Positions 32,451-43,320 of a stretch of DNA of 64,000 bases are shown piece after piece (the first letter of the stretch is position 1; every line of letters begins with the position of its first letter). The stretch spans positions 7,316,001 to 7,380,000 of the forward strand of contig OZ316899.1 in assembly GCA_973895155.1 (NCBI GenBank), read 5' to 3'. Below the pieces are notes generated by a model. It ran no database searches. It saw only the letters and a list, made by a program, of their open reading frames with translations, and had not been told where the DNA came from. Origin of the DNA: Marsupella aquatica. Its lineage: Eukaryota > Marchantiophyta. A program made the translations under genes and the position numbers.

Positions 32451-33689
32451 ACCCTTATGGTGTTCCTGACCTCGTGCTTGAGTTGCCCCGGCCTCGTGCT
32501 TAAGTCGTGGTCGCCGCCGACGCGGTTGACACTTAGAAAAATTTCGGATTTTTTTGTTGGGAAAACAGTATTTTCAGGCCGTTTTGAACCGCCCCCATAA
32601 ATCACAAATGAGTCCAAAATGACTTCTGAGTATATATATATATTCTCTGGACATAGGACTATGTCCTGGTTTACTAATATCTAAACAAAACCTTATCACC
32701 AATTTTCTAAAATTAGGTAAAGTGGGTCAATTATTATGTTTTCCAAAATTCTTCTCACCTTTGAGATGCTCCCAAATAGTAACCAAAGATACCCAGCTTC
32801 TACCACAAGTTTCCAGGGATAGAGTGGACCATATTTAACCCACTTCCAAACTTTGAATTCCTAAATTTACTCATCAGATATTTTTCCCGGGACCCGCTAT
32901 TTTGTTAATTTAAGTCACACCAAAATACAAGGAAACCCTAGGTTGAGACCCCACTTGACATTTAACTTTTTAGGGGTGCTCTAGGGACCTCCTAGCATCT
33001 ATGGGAAAAATATGAACCAAAACTAAGACTTCAAGTGTCGGGTTGTTTCCCCGGCTCGGAATAGTCGCCTAGTCTAAATAAGGACGGAATGTTGTATGCC
33101 CCATCATAAAGACCTTTCTTATCCCTTGTCACTTGCTTAGAACTCAGTAACCTTCCATTCCACTATCTTTCCTATTCTACCTACTTAAGTTCCTAAAACC
33201 TAGTTACTCCGATGGCACTAAAAACATCTTTCTTACTATTCCTTGTTCAAAAAGCAAAAAAATGACAAGTTTCTTACATTAACCTATATCGAGCCATTCC
33301 ACAACCAATGACCAATGTCAATGTATTTTTAAAATATTCAATGGAAAGTAGTTTTAGATTGTACTTTTATGTCATTCCATAGATTGTACTTTTATATCAT
33401 TCCAAAATCCAGCTTTAAGAATTGAATGAAGATGAACTGAATTGAATTTTGGAGTATCGCATCTCTCGGCAAGGCTCGCTAAGTTGCCTCGGCTATGGTT
33501 GCAAAGGGAAAGGACAGTACGGATGGTTGTCTTGTACCAAGTGTCCATATAATAGAATCCTTCCCAAATAATGATTGGAGGTATCCTAGAATGTCCGTGC
33601 AGGCACTGTTGACGTTAAGATTGTGAATTGAGGATTTGTATAAGAGGTTTGTTAGGACCAGGAATTAAGAGCGCTAGACTATTTCCATC
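32451..33689. other. Non-coding stretch with (TA)n
   Basis: Contains a short TATATATATATA tract at ~32630-32642, AT-rich sequence and one palindromic core at ~33460. I see no gene. Confidence 0.5.
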
Positions 33690-34319
33690 TTGTATCATTT
33701 TGACTTCGGAACTGAGTTGGAAGTGAGAAATATAATCATGGAGAAGACAATCTCTTTGTCCGATATAGATAAGATGGCAAGGGACGGGATGACCGAGAAC
33801 TTTGCACCGGAAGAAGTATGGATAGTAAATTTTGTCGCCCAGAATCCATTTCCAAGGAAATTTTTCTACTCGCGTTGTCTTGTTTTGCAATGCGGTCTCT
33901 CGATGGAATTTGGTCGGAAGTGCAACCATTCTATGACCGCGGAACCTGCATATCAATTCCATCTTTTAATTCAAGATTCACTCCATGGAGGTAGTGCACC
34001 CGTTACTGCACAGCTGTGGCAGACACGGAGCACCTTGTTGGGTTGCTCCGCAAAGGATTTTTCATCTTGTGATGAGTTGGACCAGATCATTTATGTCCAG
34101 CAACTGACGGCTGCCTGCCCAAAGATTCTTGTTAGTTTGGCCGCAAAAGACCATGAATTGAAGATCCAACACCTGCGTTTTTGCAATGGTCGTCCAAAAG
34201 TAGTTGTTCCGAGAGGTATTCAATCCCTCATTTTGACCGAGCAGACACAAAGGACACCGAAGAAATTGGTGAAAGCAACTTCTTCATCAAGGAGTGCTAA
34301 GAAACTGTTGGCATACTGA
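33690..34319 (+). CDS. Putative OB-fold protein (POT1/RPA-like)
   Basis: An intact 209-codon ORF; the start is not certain, because the codons just upstream are also open. The middle (about residues 85-160) reads YQFHLLIQDS..., VTAQLWQT, LLGCSAKDF and then PKILVSLAAKDHELKIQHLRF. This follows the '..L.+.D....V...V.....LLG.SA.d......' layout of the C-terminal OB-folds of RPA1 and POT1-type single-strand DNA-binding proteins. Two Cys pairs before it could be a zinc site. The C-terminus is Lys/Ser-rich. Lack of stops in a decayed region suggests it is, or was recently, under selection. The functional call is weak. Confidence 0.35.
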   Translation: MYHFDFGTELEVRNIIMEKTISLSDIDKMARDGMTENFAPEEVWIVNFVAQNPFPRKFFYSRCLVLQCGLSMEFGRKCNHSMTAEPAYQFHLLIQDSLHGGSAPVTAQLWQTRSTLLGCSAKDFSSCDELDQIIYVQQLTAACPKILVSLAAKDHELKIQHLRFCNGRPKVVVPRGIQSLILTEQTQRTPKKLVKATSSSRSAKKLLAY

Positions 34320-34761
34320 CCTTATAAATTGATTCAAGGAAGCAGATTTAGATTCGTAAGGATTTCTAGATTCAATGGGCCCATTTCAATGTTTCTTGTG
34401 GTCGATTTGGTGGTCAATTTGGTGGTCGATTTAGATTTGCTGCCACAATGTACTTACAAACAAGAATATAAGCACCGGCTTTTGGGAGTTTTGGAAATTG
34501 TCCATCTAGTTTAATCCAAATACAAGTGCAAATATAACCTCAAATTCTATTTTGGCTATTCCGATCTCATTTGGACAAGAGTGATTTTGATGAGAGTGAT
34601 TTGGATGAGAGTCCTTTGTCATTCAAGACAAATCTAACAGATTGCAAACGATGCAAACATTGTTGACATATGATTAGCCCACCTGTTACAAATATTCGGA
34701 GGCATTCTTGTACTCGAGCAATACAAATATGAATACTTTCCCTAAAGGTGACATCCTCTGA
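34320..34761. other. Spacer without gene
   Basis: AT-rich, with short direct repeats (TTGGTGGTCGATTT- and GAGAGTGATTT-like). Nothing coding is seen. Confidence 0.45.
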
Positions 34762-35577
34762 CTAAACCCGGTAACAAATCTGAATAGTCTGACAAAGATC
34801 ATCATTATCAAGCCCGTATCCACAATCAGGATTGTTGTTAACCCAACCCGATGGATTGTCAGCCCAAACCAACCTGTTCTCCACCCATGCCTCTACCCTT
34901 CCATGGACATCACGATCGAAGAAATTGTCATACAGATCCCTCTCGTAACACTCCGTCCTCCTGTTGTAATGTGCAACCCAAGACTTCAATGGTGAAATGG
35001 GCCTCATGGAGAGGGTATCAATAGGAGGAATTTGACGCAAGAGCACACGGAATGTGCACGCGGTTGAATGACGAGTCCACTATCTATATTCAAATATATT
35101 TTCAATGATGTCCCTCAACACTTTCAAAGCTGCCCATACCTTCGAGTGAGTGATTAGGAATCTCCATTTCCTACTAACTCTCAACAAGACACGGATGTTG
35201 TTGATGGTCCGAAAGGTAGCATCATCATCAGTGCCATATGCATTTGCAGATTCAAATCCATTTTGAAGTAAACGACAAATGTGTCGCTCTGTCAGATCAT
35301 CCGGGAGGCCAGAAATGAGACTCTGGTTTCTTGCCTGCCGATTCTGCAATGGATAACGCATAGGCTCAGCCTGCTAGATTGACATTTGATCGACAATAGC
35401 TTTTGATTTGAGCTCCTCAATTTCAATCCTGAAATTCTCGAGCCGCTCAGCGCACTTCTGATAATAAAATTCCCTGACATCCGGATTCCATCCTGCCATG
35501 TTGGACTCGACAATAGTAGAGGACCTAAAGCTGAAACAAAGTGAACAATTGGGATTGCCAAGGAAGACGTTTGGCAC
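34762..35577 (-). pseudogene. F-box-like protein 2 (pseudogene)
   Basis: A single minus-strand frame of ~270 codons with two TAG stops (just after VDQMSI at ~35374, and at ~35080). Order: N-terminal ESNMAGWNPDVREFYYQKCA, helix ENFRIEIEELKSKA, F-box-like ISGLPDDLTERHICRLLQNG, LLRVSRKWRFLITHSKVWAA, then the C-terminal block LLRQIPPIDTLSM and AWVENRLVWADNPSGW. It is close to the 36-kb copy (about 80-85% by eye), indicating local duplication. Both copies point the same way, with ~450 bp between them. Confidence 0.65.
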
Positions 35578-36036
35578 ACAAAAACAAGAGGAAAACCCTT
35601 CTCTCTCAAGTGAACTCTGAACTGGTGGAGAGACCTGTATGTTCGTAAACCCTGGAGGTCATTTTCCCCAAGACTTGTGCTTTTATTGCTTGAGGACTCT
35701 TGTTGAACTCGAGAGTTATTGAGGTTTTGTATTGGTCGAGGGCTCTTGCTCAACTCAAGAGTTTTCGGCAAGACCGCTGATAAGAGAATGTGCAAGTTGT
35801 GAGTTATGAAAGTTTTCAGCGAGGTTTGGCAAGACCGCTGAAAGTAGAATGTGCAAGGTGTGAGTTCTCAAAGATCTCAGTGAGGTTTGCTGAGCTCAGG
35901 TTGACTGCCTTGATTAGAAGGAGTTTATTGAAAAACAAATTCGATCAACATTACAGATATATGAAATCACAATTCCGCAAACAATCTACTTCTAAGACAA
36001 TTATCAATTCCGAATAGGTTCAAGTCAAATATCACC
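35578..36036. other. Spacer between F-box-like copies
   Basis: Contains three palindromic-core variants (TTTCGGCAAGACCGCTGA at ~35763, TTTCAGCGAGGTTTGGCAAG at ~35815, TCTCAGTGAGGTTTGCTGAG at ~35876) within 120 bp. No ORF is supported. Confidence 0.5.
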
Positions 36037-36813
36037 AGAATGAATCCCATAGGCACTATCAGGACTATTGGGCTTCATATCTGCGAGATCGTCACACCAT
36101 AACATTGGGGTTAACCTATTCTCGACCCATCCCTAGATTCTCTTGACTACATCCCCGTCAAAAAAAGTATCATAAAGATCCCTCTTGTATATTTCCGTCC
36201 TCCACACATAAAATGCCACCAAGGACTTCAGTGACAAAATGGGCATCATGGAGAGGGCATCAATAGGAGGAATTTGACGCAAGAGCACACGAAACATACA
36301 CGCGGTTGAATGATGAGTCCAATGTCTATTTTCCGGGATATTTTCAATGATCTCCCTCAACACTTTCAAAGTTGCCCATACCTTCGAGTGAGTGATTAGG
36401 AATCTCCATTTCCTACTAACTCTCGATAAGACGCGGATGTTGTTGATGGTTCGGAAGGTAGCATCATCATCAATGCCATTTGAATTTGCAGATTCAAATC
36501 CATTTTGAAGTAAAGGCCAAATGTGTCGCTCTGTCAGATCATTCGAGAGACCGTAGATGAGACTTGGGTTTCTTGCTTTGTCACTTGTCTCCCGATTCCG
36601 CATATTTTCCCATATTGAAAATTTATCAGAACTTGCTTTGGATTTCAGCTCCTCAATGTCAGCCCTAAATCTGTCAAGCCGGTTAGTGCACTTCTGATGA
36701 TAATCCCCCCGCAACGTTGTATCCCTTCCTTCCATGGTGTAGTGTTGAATAGGAGAGACAAAGAGAGGAAAGATTAAGTTTCTGATGAAATAGTGACGGA
36801 GTGAAGAGTACAA
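36037..36813 (-). pseudogene. F-box-like protein 3 (nearly intact)
   Basis: A 226-codon open frame (36813-36133) followed by a TAG where the 35-kb copy has GAG. The frame then stays open to ~36037 (GWVENRLTPMLWCDDLADM), so the gene is one nonsense change short of full length. The likely start is the internal Met before EGRDTTLRGDYHQKC (~36735). F-box-like LSNDLTERHIWPLLQNGFES is followed by VLSRVSRKWRFLITHSKVWA and the conserved LLRQIPPIDALSM block. The likely role is as a substrate receptor of an SCF complex, by family. Confidence 0.65.
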
Positions 36814-37332
36814 AACAACCTATTGAAACCCTTTTTGCAAACCAAAAAAAGAGTTGGACTCCCTCAATCGAGTGACCGTGACCGTCAACTGGGCTCTGAA
36901 GACTGGGATTGCTTTTAAATAGTGGAGTTCGTAGATTAGGGTTTGACCTCCAAATTTTTTCAGCCTTTATGGTTTTATTCTTTCGGCAAGATTAGGCGAG
37001 GTTTGCCAAGGTTTGCTGAGGTTTGGCGAGGTTTGGCTAGTTTTGGCGACATTTGCTGACGGTCACCTAGTGCTCGGCAAGGTTTGCCGAGGGCACCAAG
37101 GAAGTGTTACTTTGTCATATACTTCTCAGCGAGGGCGCTGAGCAGGGAATATAAACCCTAAATTGATACGGGTCGTTGATATAAGTGACTGATATGGCGC
37201 TCTAGAGTTCAACGAGGCCGCTGAATGAATGTACACTTTCGGCGAGGTTGCTGAGACAAATAGATATCAGTGGCTGATTACTTATAGGGTTAACAACCTC
37301 AGGAGGCAAAGGCACTAACCAAGGAGTTTGCA
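36814..37332. other. Spacer rich in GGCGAGGTTTGC repeats
   Basis: At 36980-37090 a run of short imperfect repeats (GGCGAGGTTTGCCAAGGTTTGCTGAGG...) is a local expansion of the palindromic core. Further cores lie at 37125, 37208 and 37240. Nothing coding is seen. Confidence 0.6.
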
Positions 37333-38063
37333 ATGCAACAAACGGAACGGTATGACATCAAGAAGGATGTTCAAAACTGTACCACCATAGCTACGATTGG
37401 ACAATTGCTGCAGGATAACCCAACTTACAAACAACAACTTAAAGATATGCTGATTGGGAAGAGGCATAAACGACTCCCTCAGGTAAGCACATTAGTTGAC
37501 TGTATTATGATTTACTAGGACCTTGGGGCTCATGAGATCCCCATTGAAATACTGCGCTGCACTATTTGGTTTGTGCCAATAGATGGAGAGTTTGGAGTAA
37601 ACATCATGACGGAAGATACATCCCAAAAGTTGGGGTACACTTCATATCAACCCATGGCCCGAGCCATTCGATTGGCTAACGGTGCTTGGATTATGCCTTT
37701 GGGGGTGCTGACAAAGATTTCAACATGGATCAAAGGATTTGAGCTCTTCTTAAACTACTTGGTCATGCAACCAGTCCGACCCTCTTCATATCCGGTACTG
37801 CTGGGATGACCCTGGTTGTACAGCATCCTAAATGCTAAACGGACTGGGGAAGAATGGAGCTATGATTTGGCTTCTTTTGTGACAGTGTCACGGTATGATT
37901 TGGCTTCTTTTGTGACAGTGTCACGGCGGGAGGAGGACTATCAAGGCGAGACCCCTCAAGGGCCCAAGGAGTACGAATCGGAGGAGGAGGTATCAGAAGC
38001 AGAGGTGAACATAATCAAGGTAATTTCTCAGCTTAACAAGGAATAAATGTTTGGGGTAGACAC
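37333..38063 (+). pseudogene. Protease region of gypsy element 2 (left part)
   Basis: Plus-strand retropepsin relic of a non-chromoviral Ty3 type. VPIDGEFGVNIMTEDTSQKLG carries the active-site loop with IDGE in place of DTG/DSG, which is common in this plant clade; SSYPVLLG-stop-PWLY is the flap/ILG region, with TGA where CGA (Arg) is expected. Upstream codons belong to the end of gag or a linker. A 33-bp tandem duplication (37862-37927) lies in the downstream linker. The frame runs up to the CACTA insertion site at 38063 and resumes in the same frame after 52008. Confidence 0.75.
38061..38063. repeat. Target-site duplication CAC (CACTA, left)
   Basis: CAC directly precedes CACTAGTACATTTT at 38064. 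The same CAC follows the other terminus at 52009-52011. A three-base duplication is the family rule for CACTA elements. Confidence 0.85.
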
Positions 38064-38600
38064 CACTAGTACATTTTTGGCGGTTTTCCGATACTCCTTT
38101 TGAGCCAAACGTCACCCATCCCATGCCGAACACTTCGGACAATATCCGATATGCCCCGCAACATATTTTCCGATCCTGATACCATCGGACCTACATATTC
38201 CGATGTAAAACCCATCGCATACACTGTCCCATCGTACTACTATCGGACAGTATCCGACACTAAACATATCGGAAACTATGTCGCCATGACCGCATAATTC
38301 GTCTGAACCTTAATGCATCGCAAGATGTTTGCGTTGGTAGTTGTATCGGACTAGGACCGTCACAGAATGCATCGGATATTTGTGTCCGTTGGGTTTAGGG
38401 TCAGATAGTTTGTGCGTAAAAAATTATGTCGGAAATGGTCCGTCGGATGTTGGATCGGATATCTTGTCAACAAAGGAGGAGAAGGTGTCCGTTGTGGAGA
38501 GGATCGGAAATGTGTGTCCGATGGGTTTTATATGGAATAGTCCGTAGTTGGGAGTATCGGTCTGGTTTCTGTTTTTAGAAGGTGCAATGGAAATCCGATG
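38064..38600. promoter_or_regulatory. Left terminus: TIR and subterminal ATCGGA repeats
   Basis: The terminal 14 bp CACTAGTACATTTT is followed by about 14 copies of ATCGGA/TCCGAT in both orientations within ~530 bp. In CACTA elements such clustered short motifs bind the element's own TNPA-type protein and mark the ends for transposition. Confidence 0.85.
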
Positions 38601-39054
38601 GCTTTTTCATGGGACGGTCAATGGGACATAAGGCAGGGGGTTCTTAGGAAGGGTATATAAGGTAAGGACACTTCTATATATAACCAAGAGATTTTGGGCA
38701 TGTGCATACCATGACAATTAAAGAAGTAATGATGCCAACTTTTATATTGCCGATTAAAAAAAACATGAAGGTGGTGTGGTTGGGGGGGCCTAGCTACATA
38801 CAAAATATACTAACTAGCTTGTGGAGGGTCGAGGATGTCGTTGTCTTCCACTACAACGACATTGGGTCTCTCTTGGACTATAGACCGTGATCTAGGGATA
38901 TCAAAGTCAAAGTCAAATTCTAAGCTCCACGACGACCCAATGAGTCAAGGGAGCTGTGGCAAAAAAGCCAAATACAAAGAAAAGAAATGAGTCAAATGCT
39001 CATGTGAGGATCTCTACATCCTCACTAATAACAAACTAAGGACCTTAAGAGTCA

Positions 39055-40190
39055 CTAATGTGTAATGCTATCACATCGTTTCCTATCCACTGCCATCATA
39101 TACAATCCAAGTTGCTTTGGTGGCAACCTAAATAGATCATGCAGATCAGAAACAAGGATTTGATGTGCTATTCGAACCTCCTCATACCGTCTACATGCTA
39201 TGAATACATGATATTCATTCTCAATGCTGCCACTATCACAAAGTCTACACACCCTATCCTGCCTCCTAATTCCCTTCCATCTACCCTCTTCTACCTCCAA
39301 GTGATGTGAGCTGAGTCTATATCTAGCAATCACTTGTCTCAACCTCATAGAAATGGGAGCTCTAAGATACTCTTGTTCTTCATACAACATCATGGGGTTT
39401 ACATCCCTCATATAAGGCATGACAATGGACCAATGTGGGTCATCTGGATAGGGTAGGTAAAAGCACTGCTCAAGGTGATGTGGGAAGGCAAAGGGATCTA
39501 AGGACCTCCAATTGGAACTAATGACACTATTTGCAGATGTCTTCAAACGGGTAAATCCGCACGCATCATCTTCACATGTTCGATTGTTGCCTACAAGATT
39601 CATCTTGAACCATTTGCACTTAAATACCACCTCCTCCAAAGTAGTATGTGCATGGTACTTCACTGTCAGGATCTCATCAATCTTCCCATAATGGGCCACG
39701 GTGGAGTGAATGGGGTTCATGTCCGACGTGCTACTATGGGAATCTTGGGTGAACCAACCCATCACCCCACAATCTTGTGTAGCTGCTCTCTTCTCATCAA
39801 GTCGTTCCACACGGAAATGTCTCCCCTTTGACCACATTGCCATCCGAGTTGTGACTTTAAGCAGTGGACCATGAACCAAGGTACGAAGCTTATCAGTCAC
39901 TTGTGGGTAATGTAATATACTGTCTCTGGTACCCATCAAGGCATCCACTTCTAACAACTTTGATTTCATGTATGGGTGAAACTTGGGAAATAACCGTGGC
40001 CGTCGACTATTTTGCTTCTCCTCCTCATAAAATATTGTCCACTCCCCTACAACCTCTGGTGAGTTATACAACATAAATGTTGTAAGTTGCAAACGCTCTG
40101 CTGAGCCTAAGTCACGCTCTCCTGATGCCCCAGTGAGTCTATCATCCTCATAGTCTGCCTCTCGTGCCGCCTCATCTATCCATCCCCTAG
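39055..40190 (-). pseudogene. CACTA transposase C-terminus (DUF4216-like) joined to a LINE-like zinc tail
   Basis: The 3' end of the TNP2-type transposase gene after the C insertion. The frame from 40190 (GWIDEAAREADYEDD) through the linker reaches the DUF4216-type block: YGKIDEILTVKYH, VVFKCKWFKMNLVG, DPFAFPHHLEQCFYLPYP and WSIVMPYM. Instead of ending there, the ORF continues for ~110 codons with RLRQVIARYRLSSHHLEVEE, then RVCRLCDSGSIENEYHVFIA and CRRYEEVR. That tail resembles the C-terminal CCHC-type region of non-LTR retrotransposon proteins. The 345-codon ORF (40092-39055) has no stop. It looks like an exon or read-through fusion of a LINE tail to the transposase. Confidence 0.7.
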
Positions 40191-40554
40191 GTGCCTGTGA
40201 CGCCGTCGGTACGGCGAGTAATGAGTAATTTGGTCTAAAAAGTGCTTAGCACACGCGTTAGGGGTATCTTAGGCCGCTATGATTAGCATAATGATAGTAT
40301 TTAGGTAGCCATTATGAGTAGGAAATCATTAGTCAATAAGAGGAATTCATGTTTGGGCTGGCGGCGCGTTGCCATTTGCACGCTCGAGTTACGAGCGTGG
40401 AGGGGCCCCTCCCTCGGGTCCGTATAACAAACTTTGGGAGGCGTCCACTGACACACGGTGACTCAGACCGGCGGAGTGGCCGGTACACTACAAGCGTGAA
40501 CGGTTCAGCCTATAGGCAACGAGGAGATGTCGGGGGATCGACAAGCCCTCAAGG

Positions 40555-40590
40555 TATAAAAAGGGAGCCGACCCTTTGTAGTGCACCAGT
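40555..40590 (+). promoter_or_regulatory. TATA-box promoter of element C copy 2
   Basis: TATAAAAAGGGAGCC, then CCTTTGTAGTGCACCAGTCC; about 108 bp upstream of the ORF ATG at 40663. Conserved with copy 1. Confidence 0.7.
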
Positions 40591-40662
40591 CCATCAGTCC
40601 ACGCGCCAGCTTCGACCCTAGCTCTCTCGTTCGCTCTTAGTCACCACTACTATCTCCTCTGA

Positions 40663-43320
40663 ATGTCGCACACAATCCTCTCCAGTTCGGCCATTCGATT
40701 CTGGACGCAGTTCCTATCTACCGGAAGACACTTGGCCGACTCATTGAAACACGCCAACCCGCGCCGATACAAAATCGAACGCGAGTACAAGAGAGCCATC
40801 CGCCTAGCAAGACGACACCACTACATCCTTAACTTTGACTACCCGTCTCAGAGCGAGCTTTACCGACCAGCAGAGGTATCTGGGTACTTCTTCAACGGAG
40901 ACAAATATATCAGTTTCTGGGAAGCATTGCTTCGGCTTCCGGATGAGGTCTTCAATATCTTGAGTACGATCGACTTGCAACGACATCACTTTGACCACAT
41001 CCCTGCTCAGGTTCGGGCTATCATCAATAGCGAGTCCAGCACTACCCGTTTGACAAGGTTGTCTGCACTTGCTTCGGAGAACTTCTACCAGCACTTGTAG
41101 AGCTTCATGGGAACTAGACCCGCAACCGCCAGCGCCGGCCCAATCGACCCCATACCCGTACCCGCACCAACGCAGACTCAGACTCAGGCTCAGGCTTAGC
41201 TTCAGTCTCAGTCTCAATCTCAGCCTAGCTAACCCCCACCGCCGATCGCCCCGCCAGCAGTACAAGTACGCTCCGTCATCAACGCTGTGGACCTTAGCGA
41301 CGACGACGAGGCTACCCCACCCTTGCTCGGGCGGCCCAAAGGAGCAAACACTCAGGGGCCGACACTACATCGTCCCCTCCCCATGCTCGGACCCAAGGAG
41401 CGGCTCTAGCAGACAACACGGTGACCGTGGCCGCCCCGGGCCCAATACTAACGGCGGTAGCACTACCTATGCCCGATAGAGAGGATGGGGAGGTGTCACC
41501 CTCCCCGAGCCAGTCATGGGGGAAGAAGAGGAAGGAACCCACCATTGCATCCGGGTTACCATTGGCCACGGTAGCCGTGGCCAAGGTGACAATGCACTGC
41601 ATGGGGGAAAATGTGCATAAGAACATCCTCCATCCCAAGCATGCGGTGTACCTGAAGACTCAAGGATTCGAGCACCTCGCCTCTCTTCCCTGGAACACTT
41701 GCAGGTACTACGGGGAGGATATGACGGAATTCGTCAAGAATTATGATGACGCACGTCAACATACTCGGCTGCGGGGAAGGAATATGTCCCTCACGGAAGA
41801 ATGGCTCAAGATGATTATCGGATTACCCGAAGGTGACCATCGAGTCGAATCACGGGCTCCCGGGGGCAAGGGAGCCAAGTACCAATCCTTGAGTTTTCCC
41901 TCAAAAGGGAGCAGTGGACAACGGGTTCGTGATGAGGACCTGCCTCATCCCCGAGATAGCTAAGCGACTGGAGTTCCAAAGGTACGCCCTCCACATGATG
42001 GAACCCCGGGGGGAGATCTCCGCCGCCCAGGTTATCCAGGTCGAGAACTATCGACCTAGGAAGTGGGTGTCGTACTTCGCTAAGAAATTCCATGAAGAGA
42101 TGGAGCGGCGAAGGAAGACGCTGTACATTGGCGGGAAGACGTATTTTCCTAGCCACATCGAGATCATTCTTGAGTGGTACGCTCGGTTTGATCGACGAAC
42201 CCTTCCCCGTGTCAACGTTACAAAGCTGGTCCCAGCTAGGTGGGTTTTCCCGGCCTTGGAGAGACGGCCCCAACCCGAGGCCCGAAGTCCAGCAGACATG
42301 CAAGCTTTAGCCACCCCACCTCCACAAGTAGTTGTAGTCGTAACCGAGGAGGTACCGGATGGGTCGGTTATCGCAACCGTAGATGCGATCCAACAGGCCG
42401 GGCTAAGTACAGAAGTCAGTACAGCGGAGGCCTTACTCGAGCCCGGGTCTCCCAACGACCCACCGGTGGCTATTCCGGAGCGCCGGACATTGCTGCAGGA
42501 GGACACTCCAGCCCCTTCCAACATTACGTCCCCAGGGCTGGATGTCACTGCCCCGGCCCCCGCGCATGTCGACGTCTGCCCGTGCCCAACTCCGGACAGG
42601 CACAACCTGGACCACCCGAAACTCTTCATACCGGGTACATTTCTGAACGGGCTTCTGGGAGATTTCTCTCATCAAATTGCCCGGGATACCGGGGAGTTCA
42701 TGGCCCGGAAGGTAGCCTATTTCTTCAATCAGGAGTTAGTTGTCGCAGTAAAGGCAGGTCGGGCCCAGTCAGAGGCCCTTTAGAGGATAGAGCGGTACCG
42801 GGTGGAGTCCGTATACTTAAAGAATGAAGTTGCAGCTCAAGAGGCTGAGCTTCTACAACTACGACCCAAAGTTGCAGCCACCGATGAGTTGTTAGCAAAG
42901 GCGCACGCCCTTACCGCCCTAGCCGAGCAGGCCAAAGTTGGGAACGAGGCCGAGATTGCACGACTCCGGAACCAGATTGACAGTTTGAAGAATCAAACTG
43001 TCATCTGGCAGAAAGACCTAGAGGAGGCCGAAGAACGGGCCCAGCGAGACACTGCGGAGATAGCCACGCTATAGGCCGAAGTGGCGCAGCTCCAAACCAA
43101 AGCCGAGAAGCAGGACCAGCTGGCAGGCAAGCTGACGAGCGACGCCCAGCAGCTGGAGGAGGCATGCCAGGAAGCAGCGGAGGAGACAGACGCGGTGAAG
43201 CGAGAGAACAAATCTCTGCTGGACCAGGTCCAGCTCCTCAAGGCAGACAACGACAGACTTCATAAGCAGCGGGATGGCCGCTCCCACTCGGGCGGCTCTG
43301 GCAAGCGTGCCAGGCATTAG
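40663..43320 (+). pseudogene. Element C protein, copy 2
   Basis: The ATG at 40663 opens the N-terminal domain (146 codons to 41100: RFWTQFLSTGRHLADSLKH, EVFNILSTIDLQRHHFDHIP). The Gln-rich part and the VINAVDLSDDDE motif follow out of frame (~41200-41320). Next is the frame 41421-41963 with GENVHKNILHPKHAVYLKTQ and LTEEWLKMIIGLPEGD, a shift near 41905, then 41914-42783, and the coiled coil in the same frame (42802-43074, 43081-43320) split by two TAG codons. Both TAGs stand where copy 1 has CAG. The last residues (SHSGGSGKRARH) are basic. Function is unknown. The middle domain and N-terminal domain are also present in the ORF of element D at the right edge. Confidence 0.75.
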
